Part shown: one piece after another, positions 1 to 6,710 of the stretch | How the letters are laid out: each line of letters starts with the position of its first letter | Numbering within the stretch: position 1 is the stretch's first letter | Source: Deltaproteobacteria bacterium | GTDB lineage: Bacteria; Desulfobacterota; Binatia; UBA9968 | DNA: 64,000 nt | Assembly: GCA_005879605.1 (NCBI GenBank) | Contig: VBKE01000018.1 | Span: 560 to 64,559 of the forward strand | Direction of reading: 5' to 3' | Notes under the pieces: generated by a model | Told to the model about the DNA's origin: nothing | Databases searched by the model: none | What the model saw: the letters and a program-made list of their open reading frames with translations, nothing else | Translations under genes and position numbers: made by a program

Positions 1-525
1 GCGAGCATTGATCAGCATGGGGAAAACCGCGCCGAGAAAGATGATACCGACCTTGGACGGAATACCGATGCCCAACCAGATAATGATAAGGGGCAAAAGG
101 GCAACCCGCGGGGTGGCATTCATCGCATTGATAAAAGGATCGAAAAGGTAGCTCAGTTTTTTATACCAACCTACGCCGATACCAAAGGGAATGGCGACTG
201 CAACTGAAAGGACATATCCCCAGAAAAACTCGATCCCGCTTACATAGAGATCGTTATAAATCTCTCCCGAGGAGAAGAGATCGAAACCAGCTTTCGCGAT
301 GAGCGAGGGCGCGCTCATGAACATCGGATTGACGCGTAAAACGGGAATTGGGTTATAGACAGACAAAGCCCCGCCCATGAACTCCCAGAGCGAGAGAAAC
401 AGGATTACAGCAACAGATCCTAAGATCTTTTTTTCCTGATTGAGGTAGAACTTAAAAAGCGTGGACGCATCTGCCACCTTTACATCTAATAGTACTTCTT
501 CGGCCGTTACCTGTTGATCAGCCAT
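1..525 (-). CDS. ABC transporter permease, NitT/TauT type (partial, 3' end outside window)
   Basis: N-terminal 175 residues of an inner-membrane permease of the SsuC/TauC family; the gene runs off the left edge. It starts MADQQVTAEE, has a first hydrophobic segment near residues 36-48, a periplasmic stretch, then further membrane segments (near 100-117 and 140-170) with the proline- and glycine-rich ATPRVALLPLIIIWLGIG segment that leads into the EAA loop in this family. The start at 525 is supported by GGAGGGT eight bases upstream. Such permeases import sulfonates, nitrate, pyrimidine precursors or other small organics; the substrate cannot be told. An unlinked binding protein of the same family lies at 40405. 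Sure of family, not of substrate. Confidence 0.85.
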   Translation of the reverse strand, partial: MADQQVTAEEVLLDVKVADASTLFKFYLNQEKKILGSVAVILFLSLWEFMGGALSVYNPIPVLRVNPMFMSAPSLIAKAGFDLFSSGEIYNDLYVSGIEFFWGYVLSVAVAIPFGIGVGWYKKLSYLFDPFINAMNATPRVALLPLIIIWLGIGIPSKVGIIFLGAVFPMLINAR

Positions 526-550
526 AGATTAGACCCTCCAGTTTACGTTG

Positions 551-566
551 GTCTGCATGCGCAGAC
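551..566. promoter_or_regulatory. 16-bp inverted repeat in the permease leader
   Basis: GTCTGC-ATGC-GCAGAC, a perfect 6-bp-arm inverted repeat 25 bases upstream of the permease start codon. It could be an operator or a short hairpin in the 5' leader. Seen in sequence; function inferred. Confidence 0.35.
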
Positions 567-655
567 TCTCGAATCTAGCCTCTCCACTCCCCCGCAAGTG
601 TTGCCTGATAGTCAAGGCGGGCATCCTCTCTTTCAGATTTACCTCGCGCGATTGC

Positions 656-671
656 TGTCCAATATTAGACA
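656..671. promoter_or_regulatory. TGTC-N8-GACA palindrome (site 1)
   Basis: TGTCCAATATTAGACA, followed on the plus strand by ATTTGAAAT. It matches the operator at 5100, 6029 and 11990 and also shares their flanking TTGAAA-like tract. It lies between the permease (start 525) and the zinc-ribbon gene (end 808), so the permease is the only gene it could drive from upstream. Unlike the other sites, there is no TATCGT hexamer 21 bases away, so its mode of action is unclear. Confidence 0.5.
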
Positions 672-710
672 ATTTGAAATGAATTAACGGCGCGGCGACG
701 CAGGGCCAGG

Positions 711-738
711 GGCTCTATGCTAGGTAATTTATAGAGCC
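711..738. terminator. Hairpin downstream of the zinc-ribbon gene
   Basis: GGCTCTAT and ATAGAGCC form a perfect 8-bp stem with a 12-base loop, about 70 bases past the stop of the 808-1158 gene on the minus strand. There is no T tract after it on either strand, so it may be an RNA-stabilising hairpin or a weak terminator that closes the ftsH/zinc-ribbon transcription unit. Confidence 0.45.
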
Positions 739-807
739 GTAATCGTTGGACCGCCGCTTAGGAATGTCCGTCAAGGATCTCGCCTTCACCCGCGTGATGC
801 CTTCCTA

Positions 808-1158
808 TTAACTCTTCTTTTCCGTTTCATCTTTGGCAAAACATCGATCGAGGAAGGCACCCAGCGGACCGCGCGCCGCCTTTCTCAAAATCCCTTTCAG
901 CTCGCCTTTATCCAGCCAAATCCCTTCACAGCTTTCGCAGCGATCTAAAACGAATCCCATAAACGTGTACTTCTCAAGCCTTCCTGGACACTTTGGACAG
1001 TTCACTATCTGTCCTTCCCGCCTGGCCGCTTCAACCTTCTGAAACTCGGCTTTCATCCCCTCAATCAGTTCGTGTTCTTTCGCAGCAAAATAGATATCTT
1101 CATTGGCTCGCTCCACGAACGTTGTCTTTTCTCCGAAGCGATCCTTGTCGTTTTCCAT
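808..1158 (-). CDS. Zinc-ribbon (zf-TFIIB-like) small protein
   Basis: A 116-residue soluble protein. Residues 1-50 are charged and probably helical. Residues 53-85 form a zinc ribbon: CPKC, then a hydrophobic strand, then CESC followed by GIWLDKGEL, the signature of the TFIIB-type zinc-ribbon family of bacterial proteins. Four cysteines would bind one zinc. The C-terminal 30 residues are basic. The start has GGAG upstream with good spacing. It is 55 bases downstream of the ftsH remnant on the same strand and probably shared its transcript. Members of this family have no firm biochemical function; regulatory or redox roles are possible. Confidence 0.75.
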   Translation of the reverse strand: MENDKDRFGEKTTFVERANEDIYFAAKEHELIEGMKAEFQKVEAARREGQIVNCPKCPGRLEKYTFMGFVLDRCESCEGIWLDKGELKGILRKAARGPLGAFLDRCFAKDETEKKS

Positions 1159-1213
1159 CGCTTTGCTCTCCTAAATTCTACGAATTGTCCATAGTCAACG
1201 CACATTCAGGTTT

Positions 1214-2383
1214 TCATGCTTTTGGCTGCTCCTGATCGACGTTCCCTTCATTGTTTTCATTTCCGTGCGTATCTGCCGATCTCTTTTTTTCCTTGATGCT
1301 GTCGATGCTCCTCACTTTTAGAATCGCTTGCAATGCGGGTCTGTCGACGACTTCCTTTTCCAGCAGCAGTTTGGCCAACTCTTCCAGTGCCGCGCGGCGA
1401 GAGATTAGGAGATCTCTGGCTCTGCTATGAGCTTCGGTCAGTATTTGTTTTACCTCTTCGTCGATGAGCCGGGCGGTTTCTTCGCTGTACTCTTTGGGAC
1501 TGTAAGTGGGCACCATCAGGAACGTGGCAGTCCTGGGCCCTTCGAGAGAGACGAAGCCGAGCTTCTCACTCATGCCGAATTGGGTGATCATCGTACGGGC
1601 AATCTCCGTCGCTCGCTGAAGATCGTTCTGAGCGCCGGTTGATATGTCGCCGAAGACAATCTCCTCCGCTACTCTTCCTCCCAGAAGGACACAGATCCGC
1701 GCCAGTAGCTCAGAACGTGTCATGAGATAGCGATCTTCCGTCGGCAGTTGGCTTGTGTAACCCAGGGCAGCGATGCCCCTCGGGATAATGGAGATCTTGG
1801 AAACGGGATCAGCGCCAGGCACGAGCTCCGCCACGAGGGCGTGACCCGATTCGTGGTAAGCGACGATCTTTTTCTCCTTGGGATTGATGACGTGGCTCTT
1901 CTTTTGTAGTCCCGCAACAACTCTTTCGATCGCCTCGTCAAATTCCGCCATCTCTATCGATTCCTTCTCCTGACGCGCCGCCAGCAACGCAGCCTCGTTG
2001 ACAATGTTGGCGAGATCGGCCCCGACGAAGCCCGGGGTTTTGGCTGCCACGATAGCCAGATCCAGATCAGGAGAGAGTTTCACCTTCTTCGCGTGCAGCT
2101 GCAGGATTTTCGTGCGCCCCTTAATATCGGGACGATCCACCAGAATTTGCCGATCAAATCGGCCGGGGCGTAACAGGGCGGCGTCCAAAATCTCCGGCCG
2201 ATTGGTGGCGGCCATGATGATGACCCCTTGGTTCGGATCGAACCCATCCATCTCGGCTAAGAGCTGATTGAGGGTTTGTTCCCGCTCATCGTTGCTCGTG
2301 AGCATGTTCACTCCCCGGGCCTTTCCGATCGCATCGAGCTCATCGATAAATATGATGCTGGGGGCATGCTTGACTGCTTGCAT
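1214..2383 (-). CDS. ftsH: FtsH protease, C-terminal fragment (frame-disrupted gene)
   Basis: C-terminal two thirds of the membrane AAA+ zinc protease FtsH, which degrades membrane and unstable cytosolic proteins. It retains Walker B ([11 protein letters not shown]), the second region of homology with arginine fingers ([20 protein letters not shown]) and the zinc-protease motif YHESGH with the downstream acidic ligand region. It lies in a different frame from the N-terminal part at 2308-3237. At the junction the two bases TG stand where FtsH normally has about 45 bases coding MFVGVGASRVRDLF-like residues, so 43 bases are missing net. That segment holds the aromatic pore loop that pulls substrate. 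The ATG at 2383 has no ribosome-binding site. The gene is therefore most likely inactive, unless the deletion is an assembly fault. Confidence 0.85.
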   Translation of the reverse strand: MQAVKHAPSIIFIDELDAIGKARGVNMLTSNDEREQTLNQLLAEMDGFDPNQGVIIMAATNRPEILDAALLRPGRFDRQILVDRPDIKGRTKILQLHAKKVKLSPDLDLAIVAAKTPGFVGADLANIVNEAALLAARQEKESIEMAEFDEAIERVVAGLQKKSHVINPKEKKIVAYHESGHALVAELVPGADPVSKISIIPRGIAALGYTSQLPTEDRYLMTRSELLARICVLLGGRVAEEIVFGDISTGAQNDLQRATEIARTMITQFGMSEKLGFVSLEGPRTATFLMVPTYSPKEYSEETARLIDEEVKQILTEAHSRARDLLISRRAALEELAKLLLEKEVVDRPALQAILKVRSIDSIKEKKRSADTHGNENNEGNVDQEQPKA

Positions 2384-3237
2384 TCGACAAAGTCAGAACC
2401 GGAAAGGCTGAAGAAGGGAACCCCGGCCTCGCCCGCGACTGCGCGAGCAAGCAGGGTTTTCCCTGTACCCGGCGGCCCCACGATCAAAACGCCCTTGGGG
2501 ATACGCCCACCCAATCTTTGGTACTTATCCGGATCTTTTAGAAATCCGACAACTTCGGCGACCTCTTCCTCGGCCTCGTCGATCCCCGCGACATCGGCGA
2601 AGGTTACTCCGGTTTTTTTCTCAATGTAGACCTTCGCCTTGCTTTTACCGATCTGCATTAAGCCGCCGCTTCCTGATCCCATCTTCTTGCCAATATAGCT
2701 CCACAGCAGAAAAAATAGCGCCACCGGCACCACCCAGGATAAAATGGCGGGAAGCCAAGTGCTGGCGACCACTCCTTTGAACGGTACTTTTGCCTGTTCA
2801 AGTTCGGCAGTAAGGCCGGGGTCCTCCACTCGCACCACTTTAAAGGGATAAAGTGTTTTCCCTTCCAATACATCCTTAGAGATCTTCTTTAGTCTCTCTG
2901 GCGTGAAAATTTCCTTGATTGCCTCTCCCTTCATATTGCCTTCAATAGTCGTCTCGCCAATTGCGACATCAGCGATGAAGCCCTTATGGAGCAAAGACTT
3001 GAACTGGCTATAGTTGATAATCTCGACATGCGCACTGCCAAAGTAGTTTTGGATCATCAGGACGGCGAAAAATGCCAAGATGAAGTACCCAATGGAAAAT
3101 TGTCGGTGTTTCTTTTCCATAGGCGTCCTGTTCTTCTTTCTCGCTTGGTAATTCGTTCGCAGGTCGGCGAGGAATTTTTTTACAGATTCTCGCGGACCGG
3201 CTTTCTGTGGCATTTTTTCGACCTGCAAGCTCGACAT
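2308..3237 (-). CDS. ftsH: FtsH protease, N-terminal fragment (frame-disrupted gene)
   Basis: N-terminal part of FtsH. After a basic leader come a membrane segment ([17 protein letters not shown]), the periplasmic FtsH extracellular domain and a second membrane segment ([19 protein letters not shown]), then the AAA domain with Walker A GPPGTGKT and the conserved SGSDFVE, where the frame breaks. The last 25 or so residues are out-of-frame sequence. I chose the start at 3237 (MSSLQVEK) because GGAG lies ten bases upstream; MEKKHRQF at 3120 with AGGA is an alternative. A 33-codon ORF precedes it and the zinc-ribbon gene follows, suggesting an operon. Confidence 0.85.
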   Translation of the reverse strand: MSSLQVEKMPQKAGPRESVKKFLADLRTNYQARKKNRTPMEKKHRQFSIGYFILAFFAVLMIQNYFGSAHVEIINYSQFKSLLHKGFIADVAIGETTIEGNMKGEAIKEIFTPERLKKISKDVLEGKTLYPFKVVRVEDPGLTAELEQAKVPFKGVVASTWLPAILSWVVPVALFFLLWSYIGKKMGSGSGGLMQIGKSKAKVYIEKKTGVTFADVAGIDEAEEEVAEVVGFLKDPDKYQRLGGRIPKGVLIVGPPGTGKTLLARAVAGEAGVPFFSLSGSDFVECKQSSMPPASYLSMSSMRSERPGE

Positions 3238-3262
3238 AATCGGAACTCTCCAGCTTACAGAG

Positions 3263-3364
3263 CTACGAATCGGTATTTTCATGAGTCAGCTTTCTTCTTT
3301 CTATGCGGAGAATTCTATTTTTGAAAAAGTCCAAGTCTCTTCGTGGTTCATCTGGCGCCTCCAT
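3263..3364 (-). CDS. Small charged protein upstream of ftsH
   Basis: A 33-codon ORF beginning MEAPDEPRR with an excellent ribosome-binding site (AGGAGA, five bases from the ATG). It is rich in Arg, Asp and Glu, has no membrane segment and ends 25 bases before the ftsH start on the same strand. I do not recognise it. It could be a leader peptide or a real small protein; the strong Shine-Dalgarno is the main support. The same frame is open further upstream, but the longer version has no good ribosome-binding site. Confidence 0.4.
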   Translation of the reverse strand: MEAPDEPRRDLDFFKNRILRIERRKLTHENTDS

Positions 3365-3534
3365 AGAGTTCTCCTTGCTTCTCTTCCAGCCGCTGTTTTC
3401 CTCGGAGTTGGTCACGTACAAGCCGTTCGCTACCTTGATATTTTCCATAAAAATATTTCGAAAGTTCCGCCCCCTCGTCGAATTCGTACATTTTCCGCGG
3501 CGCGATCGGTGTCCCTATCGGATGAGCTCCTTGC

Positions 3535-4119
3535 CTAGCCCGCGAACTCCCGGTTTGAGACCTGGTTATTTTTTACTAGCCACTTCTCCCGCATGATCTT
3601 GTCCTGGATCCTGAGAAGCCCCTCTGTCAGGGCTTCCGGCCGGGGCGGACAGCCAGGAACGTAAACGTCTACAGGAATGATCTTGTCTACCCCTTTACAG
3701 ACCGAGTAGGCTAGCTGAAAAAGCCCTCCACAGTTGGCGCAGCTCCCCATCGAGATGACATACTTCGGATCGGGCATCTGGTCGTAGAGGAGCTTGGTCC
3801 GCTTGGCCATTTTATAAGTCAGTGTCCCGGCTACGATCATAAGATCTGATTGACGAGGCGTCGCGCGCGGAACAGCGCCAAATCGATCGATATCGGCCCG
3901 CGGTCCTCCCGTCTGCATCAACTCGATAGCGCAACAGGCTAAGCCGAACAGCATGTACCACTGTGAAGAGGCTCGCCCCCAGTTAAGCAAGTCATCGACC
4001 TTTGTTGTAAATGCGGTTTCGGGCAACTGGTTCAATAATGACGTAAATACCTCCTTAGAGTTTCTCTTCACCCATGCATGAGACGCCTGGTGCAGGGATG
4101 GCTGCGGGCGCTGACTCAA
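3535..4119 (-). CDS. nuoB: NADH-quinone oxidoreductase subunit B (orphan)
   Basis: The complex I subunit that holds cluster N2, the last iron-sulfur centre before quinone. All four cysteine ligands are present: adjacent cysteines in FGLACCAIE, then GSCANCGG and [11 protein letters not shown]. The core matches NuoB from [16 protein letters not shown] onward. The N-terminus is uncertain. The longest frame starts at a TTG (4119) without a ribosome-binding site; a strong AAGGAGGT lies inside it, just before the conserved region, with an in-frame TTG at 4035, so the true protein may be shorter. No other nuo gene is near, which is unusual. It may be a spare copy or the partner of a complex encoded elsewhere. 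Confidence 0.9.
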   Translation of the reverse strand: MSQRPQPSLHQASHAWVKRNSKEVFTSLLNQLPETAFTTKVDDLLNWGRASSQWYMLFGLACCAIELMQTGGPRADIDRFGAVPRATPRQSDLMIVAGTLTYKMAKRTKLLYDQMPDPKYVISMGSCANCGGLFQLAYSVCKGVDKIIPVDVYVPGCPPRPEALTEGLLRIQDKIMREKWLVKNNQVSNREFAG

Positions 4120-4256
4120 CGCGCGGCAGATGTTTTTCGGAAAGAGAGGACGGATTACGGGTGTTGGTTCGCCTGAATTGCGCTAACTATGCTCTCTCTG
4201 TGACGAGGCCTATCTGCGGGCCGTTAACCGGGAATTATCGTCGTCTACATAGAGTG

Positions 4257-4273
4257 TGGACCTATTAAGTCCA
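4257..4273. promoter_or_regulatory. TGGAC-N7-GTCCA inverted repeat
   Basis: A perfect 5-bp-arm inverted repeat in the 217-base gap between nuoB and the lipoprotein gene at 4337. Its arms point the other way compared with the TGTC-N8-GACA sites. It could be an operator for nuoB (about 140 bases upstream of the annotated start). Low confidence. Confidence 0.25.
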
Positions 4274-4336
4274 TGTTGCAATAGGCGCTCAATCTTAGTT
4301 CAAGGCGCGTAGTATCGTCTGACGCCCGTTGCAGCT

Positions 4337-4732
4337 CTAATAGTTACCCCCTTGAGAGCCATCCCCGGTACTCTCCTGGACGCGGATCAAAGCCGTATGG
4401 GGTTTGCCACGAGAGTCCTTCTCCACTTGCATGGCGACGATGTCACCGGTCTTTAATTGGCTGACCGGATATTCATGTCCACGATACATCACGCGGGTCT
4501 CATCACCGTAAGCGACCACTGCGGAGTCCCCTCTATTCGGTCGCAAATGGATCTCTCTAGACTCAGTATCTACCCGCTCCACTGTAGCCACGATCTCGCC
4601 CGGGACCGGTTGAGTTGCTCTGGCAGGAAGTGTGTCTCTGCCCACGAGCGCAGTGTTGCCGTCGCAGCCTGCGATTATTGTCGGCGCCAAACCCAGAGCG
4701 AAACACAATGCCGCACGATTGATTAGATTCAT
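4337..4732 (-). CDS. Putative lipoprotein with OB-fold-like domain
   Basis: A 131-residue exported protein: signal peptide (residues 1-22) with lipobox IIAGC, so Cys23 should be lipidated. After a short linker, residues 45-115 look like a small beta-barrel (GEIVATVERVDTESREIHL, then DIVAMQVEKD) reminiscent of DUF5666/OB-fold envelope proteins. The AAGGAGGGAG ribosome-binding site is strong. It lies 12 bases downstream of the lipoprotein gene at 4745 and would be co-transcribed from the promoter at 5073-5115. A degraded counterpart of the same gene order is at 11355-11865. Function unknown; probably envelope stress. Confidence 0.65.
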   Translation of the reverse strand: MNLINRAALCFALGLAPTIIAGCDGNTALVGRDTLPARATQPVPGEIVATVERVDTESREIHLRPNRGDSAVVAYGDETRVMYRGHEYPVSQLKTGDIVAMQVEKDSRGKPHTALIRVQESTGDGSQGGNY

Positions 4733-4744
4733 GATACTCCCTCC

Positions 4745-4972
4745 TTAGTAAAGGATGGATCCTTTCTCTATCTGCGCCTTACGGGTCTCGTATTCTTTGC
4801 GGGATATTCTCTCGTGTTTGTAATCATCCTCCAGCTTGTTCATCTGGTTGTGGGCGTTATATTCGTAAGCTGCTCCCGTGCCTGCGGCGCCTAACGCGGC
4901 TCCTCCAAAAAACGCGCAACCGCTTTGAGCGAGACCTATCAGCAGCACTACCGTCAACATCAATTTTCTCAT
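4745..4972 (-). CDS. Small lipoprotein with SHOCT-like tail
   Basis: A 75-residue protein starting MRKLMLTVV, with a lipobox (LAQSGC) and a glycine/alanine-rich segment (GGAALGAAGTGAAYEY) that could sit in the membrane. The tail has the short-helix pattern (YKHERISRKEYETRKAQIEKG) of the SHOCT family, usually an oligomerisation or anchoring module. GAGGAGG precedes the ATG, which decides this start over an upstream one. Its leader of about 94 bases holds the CTTGAA inverted repeat, and its promoter carries Crp-type site 2. First gene of a two-gene operon with 4337-4732. Confidence 0.65.
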   Translation of the reverse strand: MRKLMLTVVLLIGLAQSGCAFFGGAALGAAGTGAAYEYNAHNQMNKLEDDYKHERISRKEYETRKAQIEKGSILY

Positions 4973-5018
4973 TTCAACCTCCTCGGTTGGACTGGTTAGG
5001 AGGGTCAAGTGAGGCTTC

Positions 5019-5034
5019 CTTGAAGAATTTCAAG
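5019..5034. promoter_or_regulatory. CTTGAA-N4-TTCAAG inverted repeat in lipoprotein leader
   Basis: CTTGAAGAATTTCAAG, perfect 6-bp arms, 47 bases upstream of the 4972 start codon and downstream of the predicted transcription start. It is conserved at 11908-11923 in the second copy of the module (last base changed). It could be a second operator or an RNA hairpin. Confidence 0.4.
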
Positions 5035-5072
5035 TAACCTCAGGAGTGAAACCCCAAGCCTAAACTGCTCTT

Positions 5073-5115
5073 ACGATATCCCGTCTCCTGCGGGATAGCT
5101 GTCTAATAATGAACG
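5073..5115 (-). promoter_or_regulatory. Class II Crp/Fnr-type promoter (site 2) of the lipoprotein operon
   Basis: Read on the minus strand: a TTTCAA tract, then the palindrome-like CGTTCATTATTAGACA (5115-5100; one half degenerate), then 21 bases, then TATCGT (5078-5073). With TATCGT as the -10 box the palindrome is centred at about -41.5. The 21-base spacer itself contains ATCCCG-N7-CGGGAT (5078-5096), a 6-bp-arm inverted repeat found only at this site. It points to the 4972 lipoprotein start. Confidence 0.55.
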
Positions 5116-5232
5116 GTTTTGAAAAGAAACATTGGACGGGCCGACAGACAGGTGCAGCGCGTTATGCAATCTGAGCGCGATATCGGTCAGTTTCCGGTCC
5201 TGGTGACGAAATTTCGGCCAAAACCGTCGAGG

Positions 5233-5865
5233 CTACGACTTTTTTGCTTTGATGATACGAACGAGATCCTCGAAAGAAGATCGTGCTATGACGCGATCGA
5301 ACTGGGATCGGTAATTGTTGACCAAACTAATGTTTTCGATCACCAGGTCGTACACTTTCCACTCGTTGTTTACGCTATGAAGTTTGTAATTGATGGATAA
5401 ATCCACGCGTTTGTCTGCGACGATCTTTGTGTCCACTTCCGCATAGTTGTTGTCTTCGAGCTCACGGGTGTAGAGGACATTTTGACTGGTATAGGATTCA
5501 ATGCTGTCGGCGTAAGATCTTCCCAACAGCCCGGCGAAAATCTTTACGAATTCCTGCTGTTCCTCGGCGGTGCGGCGTCCCCAGTGCGGTCCTAAGGAGC
5601 GCTTCGCCATTTCAGCAAAGTCGAACCTGGGATAGATGACCTCGGCCAATTGGGCGCGAAGATTCTCCTTCTGACCCTCCGATTTCCGACTGGGATTCCT
5701 GACAATGGCAAGCACCGTATCTACAGTGGCCCGCACTTGTTCGGTAGGGCTGTCCGCCCTCGCCGGCAAGGGAAGGAGTAGACAGGAAAGCAAAAAAACC
5801 AGGCACATGCCGGCAGCCCGGACCTCAGTTATCTTTGTTGCTTTACTCAGAACGGGTTCTCTCAT
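5233..5865 (-). CDS. mlaC: MlaC/Ttg2D-type phospholipid-binding periplasmic protein
   Basis: A 210-residue exported protein. The signal peptide spans about residues 15-38 (MCLVFLLSCLLLPLPARA, cleavage after ARA). The mature part matches the MlaC/toluene-tolerance family: YPRFDFAEMAKRSLGPHW, then RTAEEQQEFVKIFAGLLGRSYADSIESY and KVYDLVIENISLVNNYRSQF. MlaC shuttles phospholipids between the outer membrane and the inner-membrane MlaFEDB ABC complex. No other mla gene is nearby. The start at 5865 is preceded by AGGGAG. The promoter with Crp-type site 3 lies about 140 bases upstream, so this lipid-transport gene appears to share a regulator with the lipoprotein operon. Confidence 0.88.
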   Translation of the reverse strand: MREPVLSKATKITEVRAAGMCLVFLLSCLLLPLPARADSPTEQVRATVDTVLAIVRNPSRKSEGQKENLRAQLAEVIYPRFDFAEMAKRSLGPHWGRRTAEEQQEFVKIFAGLLGRSYADSIESYTSQNVLYTRELEDNNYAEVDTKIVADKRVDLSINYKLHSVNNEWKVYDLVIENISLVNNYRSQFDRVIARSSFEDLVRIIKAKKS

Positions 5866-6001
5866 AGCTCCCTCCAATTGACTGTTTATCCATCGTCGCT
5901 CCCTGACCGAAGGTCTAAATAGTGTTAAGTTGCAGTTCTCAGCATATCTGCGCACCGGCTGTGGCCGCACGTCAGCTTCCGCTAAGTTTCTCAGGTATTT
6001 A

Positions 6002-6044
6002 ACGATACGCTGACTTGGCGACGTTTACTGTCTAATACTGGACG
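6002..6044 (-). promoter_or_regulatory. Class II Crp/Fnr-type promoter (site 3) of mlaC
   Basis: Minus-strand reading: TTTTAAGAG, then the palindrome CGTCCAGTATTAGACA (6044-6029), exactly 21 bases, then TATCGT (6007-6002). Spacer and -10 region (GTCAGCGTATCGT) are nearly the same as in site 4. It points to mlaC (start 5865) and would give a leader of about 130 bases. The rest of the 357-base gap up to 6222 holds only the ribosome-binding site of the gene at 6223. Confidence 0.55.
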
Positions 6045-6222
6045 CTCTTAAAAAAATATCGCGGGATTGCGGAGGGGCCCATGCCTGCCTTATGGCGTCC
6101 CAGGGGCATGTAGAACGCTTTCCTCGTCTCATTTAAAATTTCACGGGAGGCTCTTTATTCGAGGACAGATAAAGTGGAAACTAGATGTATGTGCGGAGAT
6201 CAAAGCGGAAGGAGGTAAGCTT

Positions 6223-6696
6223 ATGCGGAAGCGAATAACCAATCAGGGTGCTGGAAGTGCGTCACTTTCGAATCGACAGTGGTTGAACGTGGAGCATCTG
6301 GCTCAGGTAGAAGTAACTTCCGAGGCCGCGGCACATCCAATCGAGTCAGCATTGATACCAGGTGCTGGACCAGGCTGGCGGGCGGAAGAACCTGGACAGC
6401 AGACAGTCCGGCTTCTGTTTGACGAACCGCAGAGGGTCAGGCATATACGTTTACTGTTTCAGGAAGATGAGCGGCAGCGCACTCAGGAGTTTGTGCTGCG
6501 GTGGTCCTCAGACGGCGGTCAGTCTTACCGGGAAATTGTCCGTCAGCAATACAACTTCAGCCCTCCCGGTTCTACCAGCGAATGCGAGGATTATGATGTC
6601 AATCTCGACCGCGTGACCGCGCTGGAACTGGCGATTGTCCCCGATATAAGCGGGGCACCCGTCTGTGCATCACTTGCAGAGTTACGTCTTGTGTGA
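6223..6696 (+). CDS. Galactose-binding-fold (F5/8 type C-like) protein
   Basis: A 157-residue protein with no signal peptide. The pattern QWLNVEHLAQVEVTSEAAAHP, then QTVRLLFDEPQRVRHIRLLF, then EFVLRWSSDGGQSYREIVRQ and ALELAIVPDISG is that of a discoidin/galactose-binding beta-sandwich. Related short proteins occur as conserved hypotheticals in Acidobacteria and Proteobacteria; ligand unknown. The start at 6223 has a perfect GGAGG seven bases upstream, so the longer open frame is not used. It is convergent with the phosphohexomutase gene, 14 bases between stops. Its own promoter is not evident. Confidence 0.65.
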   Translation: MRKRITNQGAGSASLSNRQWLNVEHLAQVEVTSEAAAHPIESALIPGAGPGWRAEEPGQQTVRLLFDEPQRVRHIRLLFQEDERQRTQEFVLRWSSDGGQSYREIVRQQYNFSPPGSTSECEDYDVNLDRVTALELAIVPDISGAPVCASLAELRLV

Positions 6697-6710
6697 TTGC
6701 TAGGAAGCCC

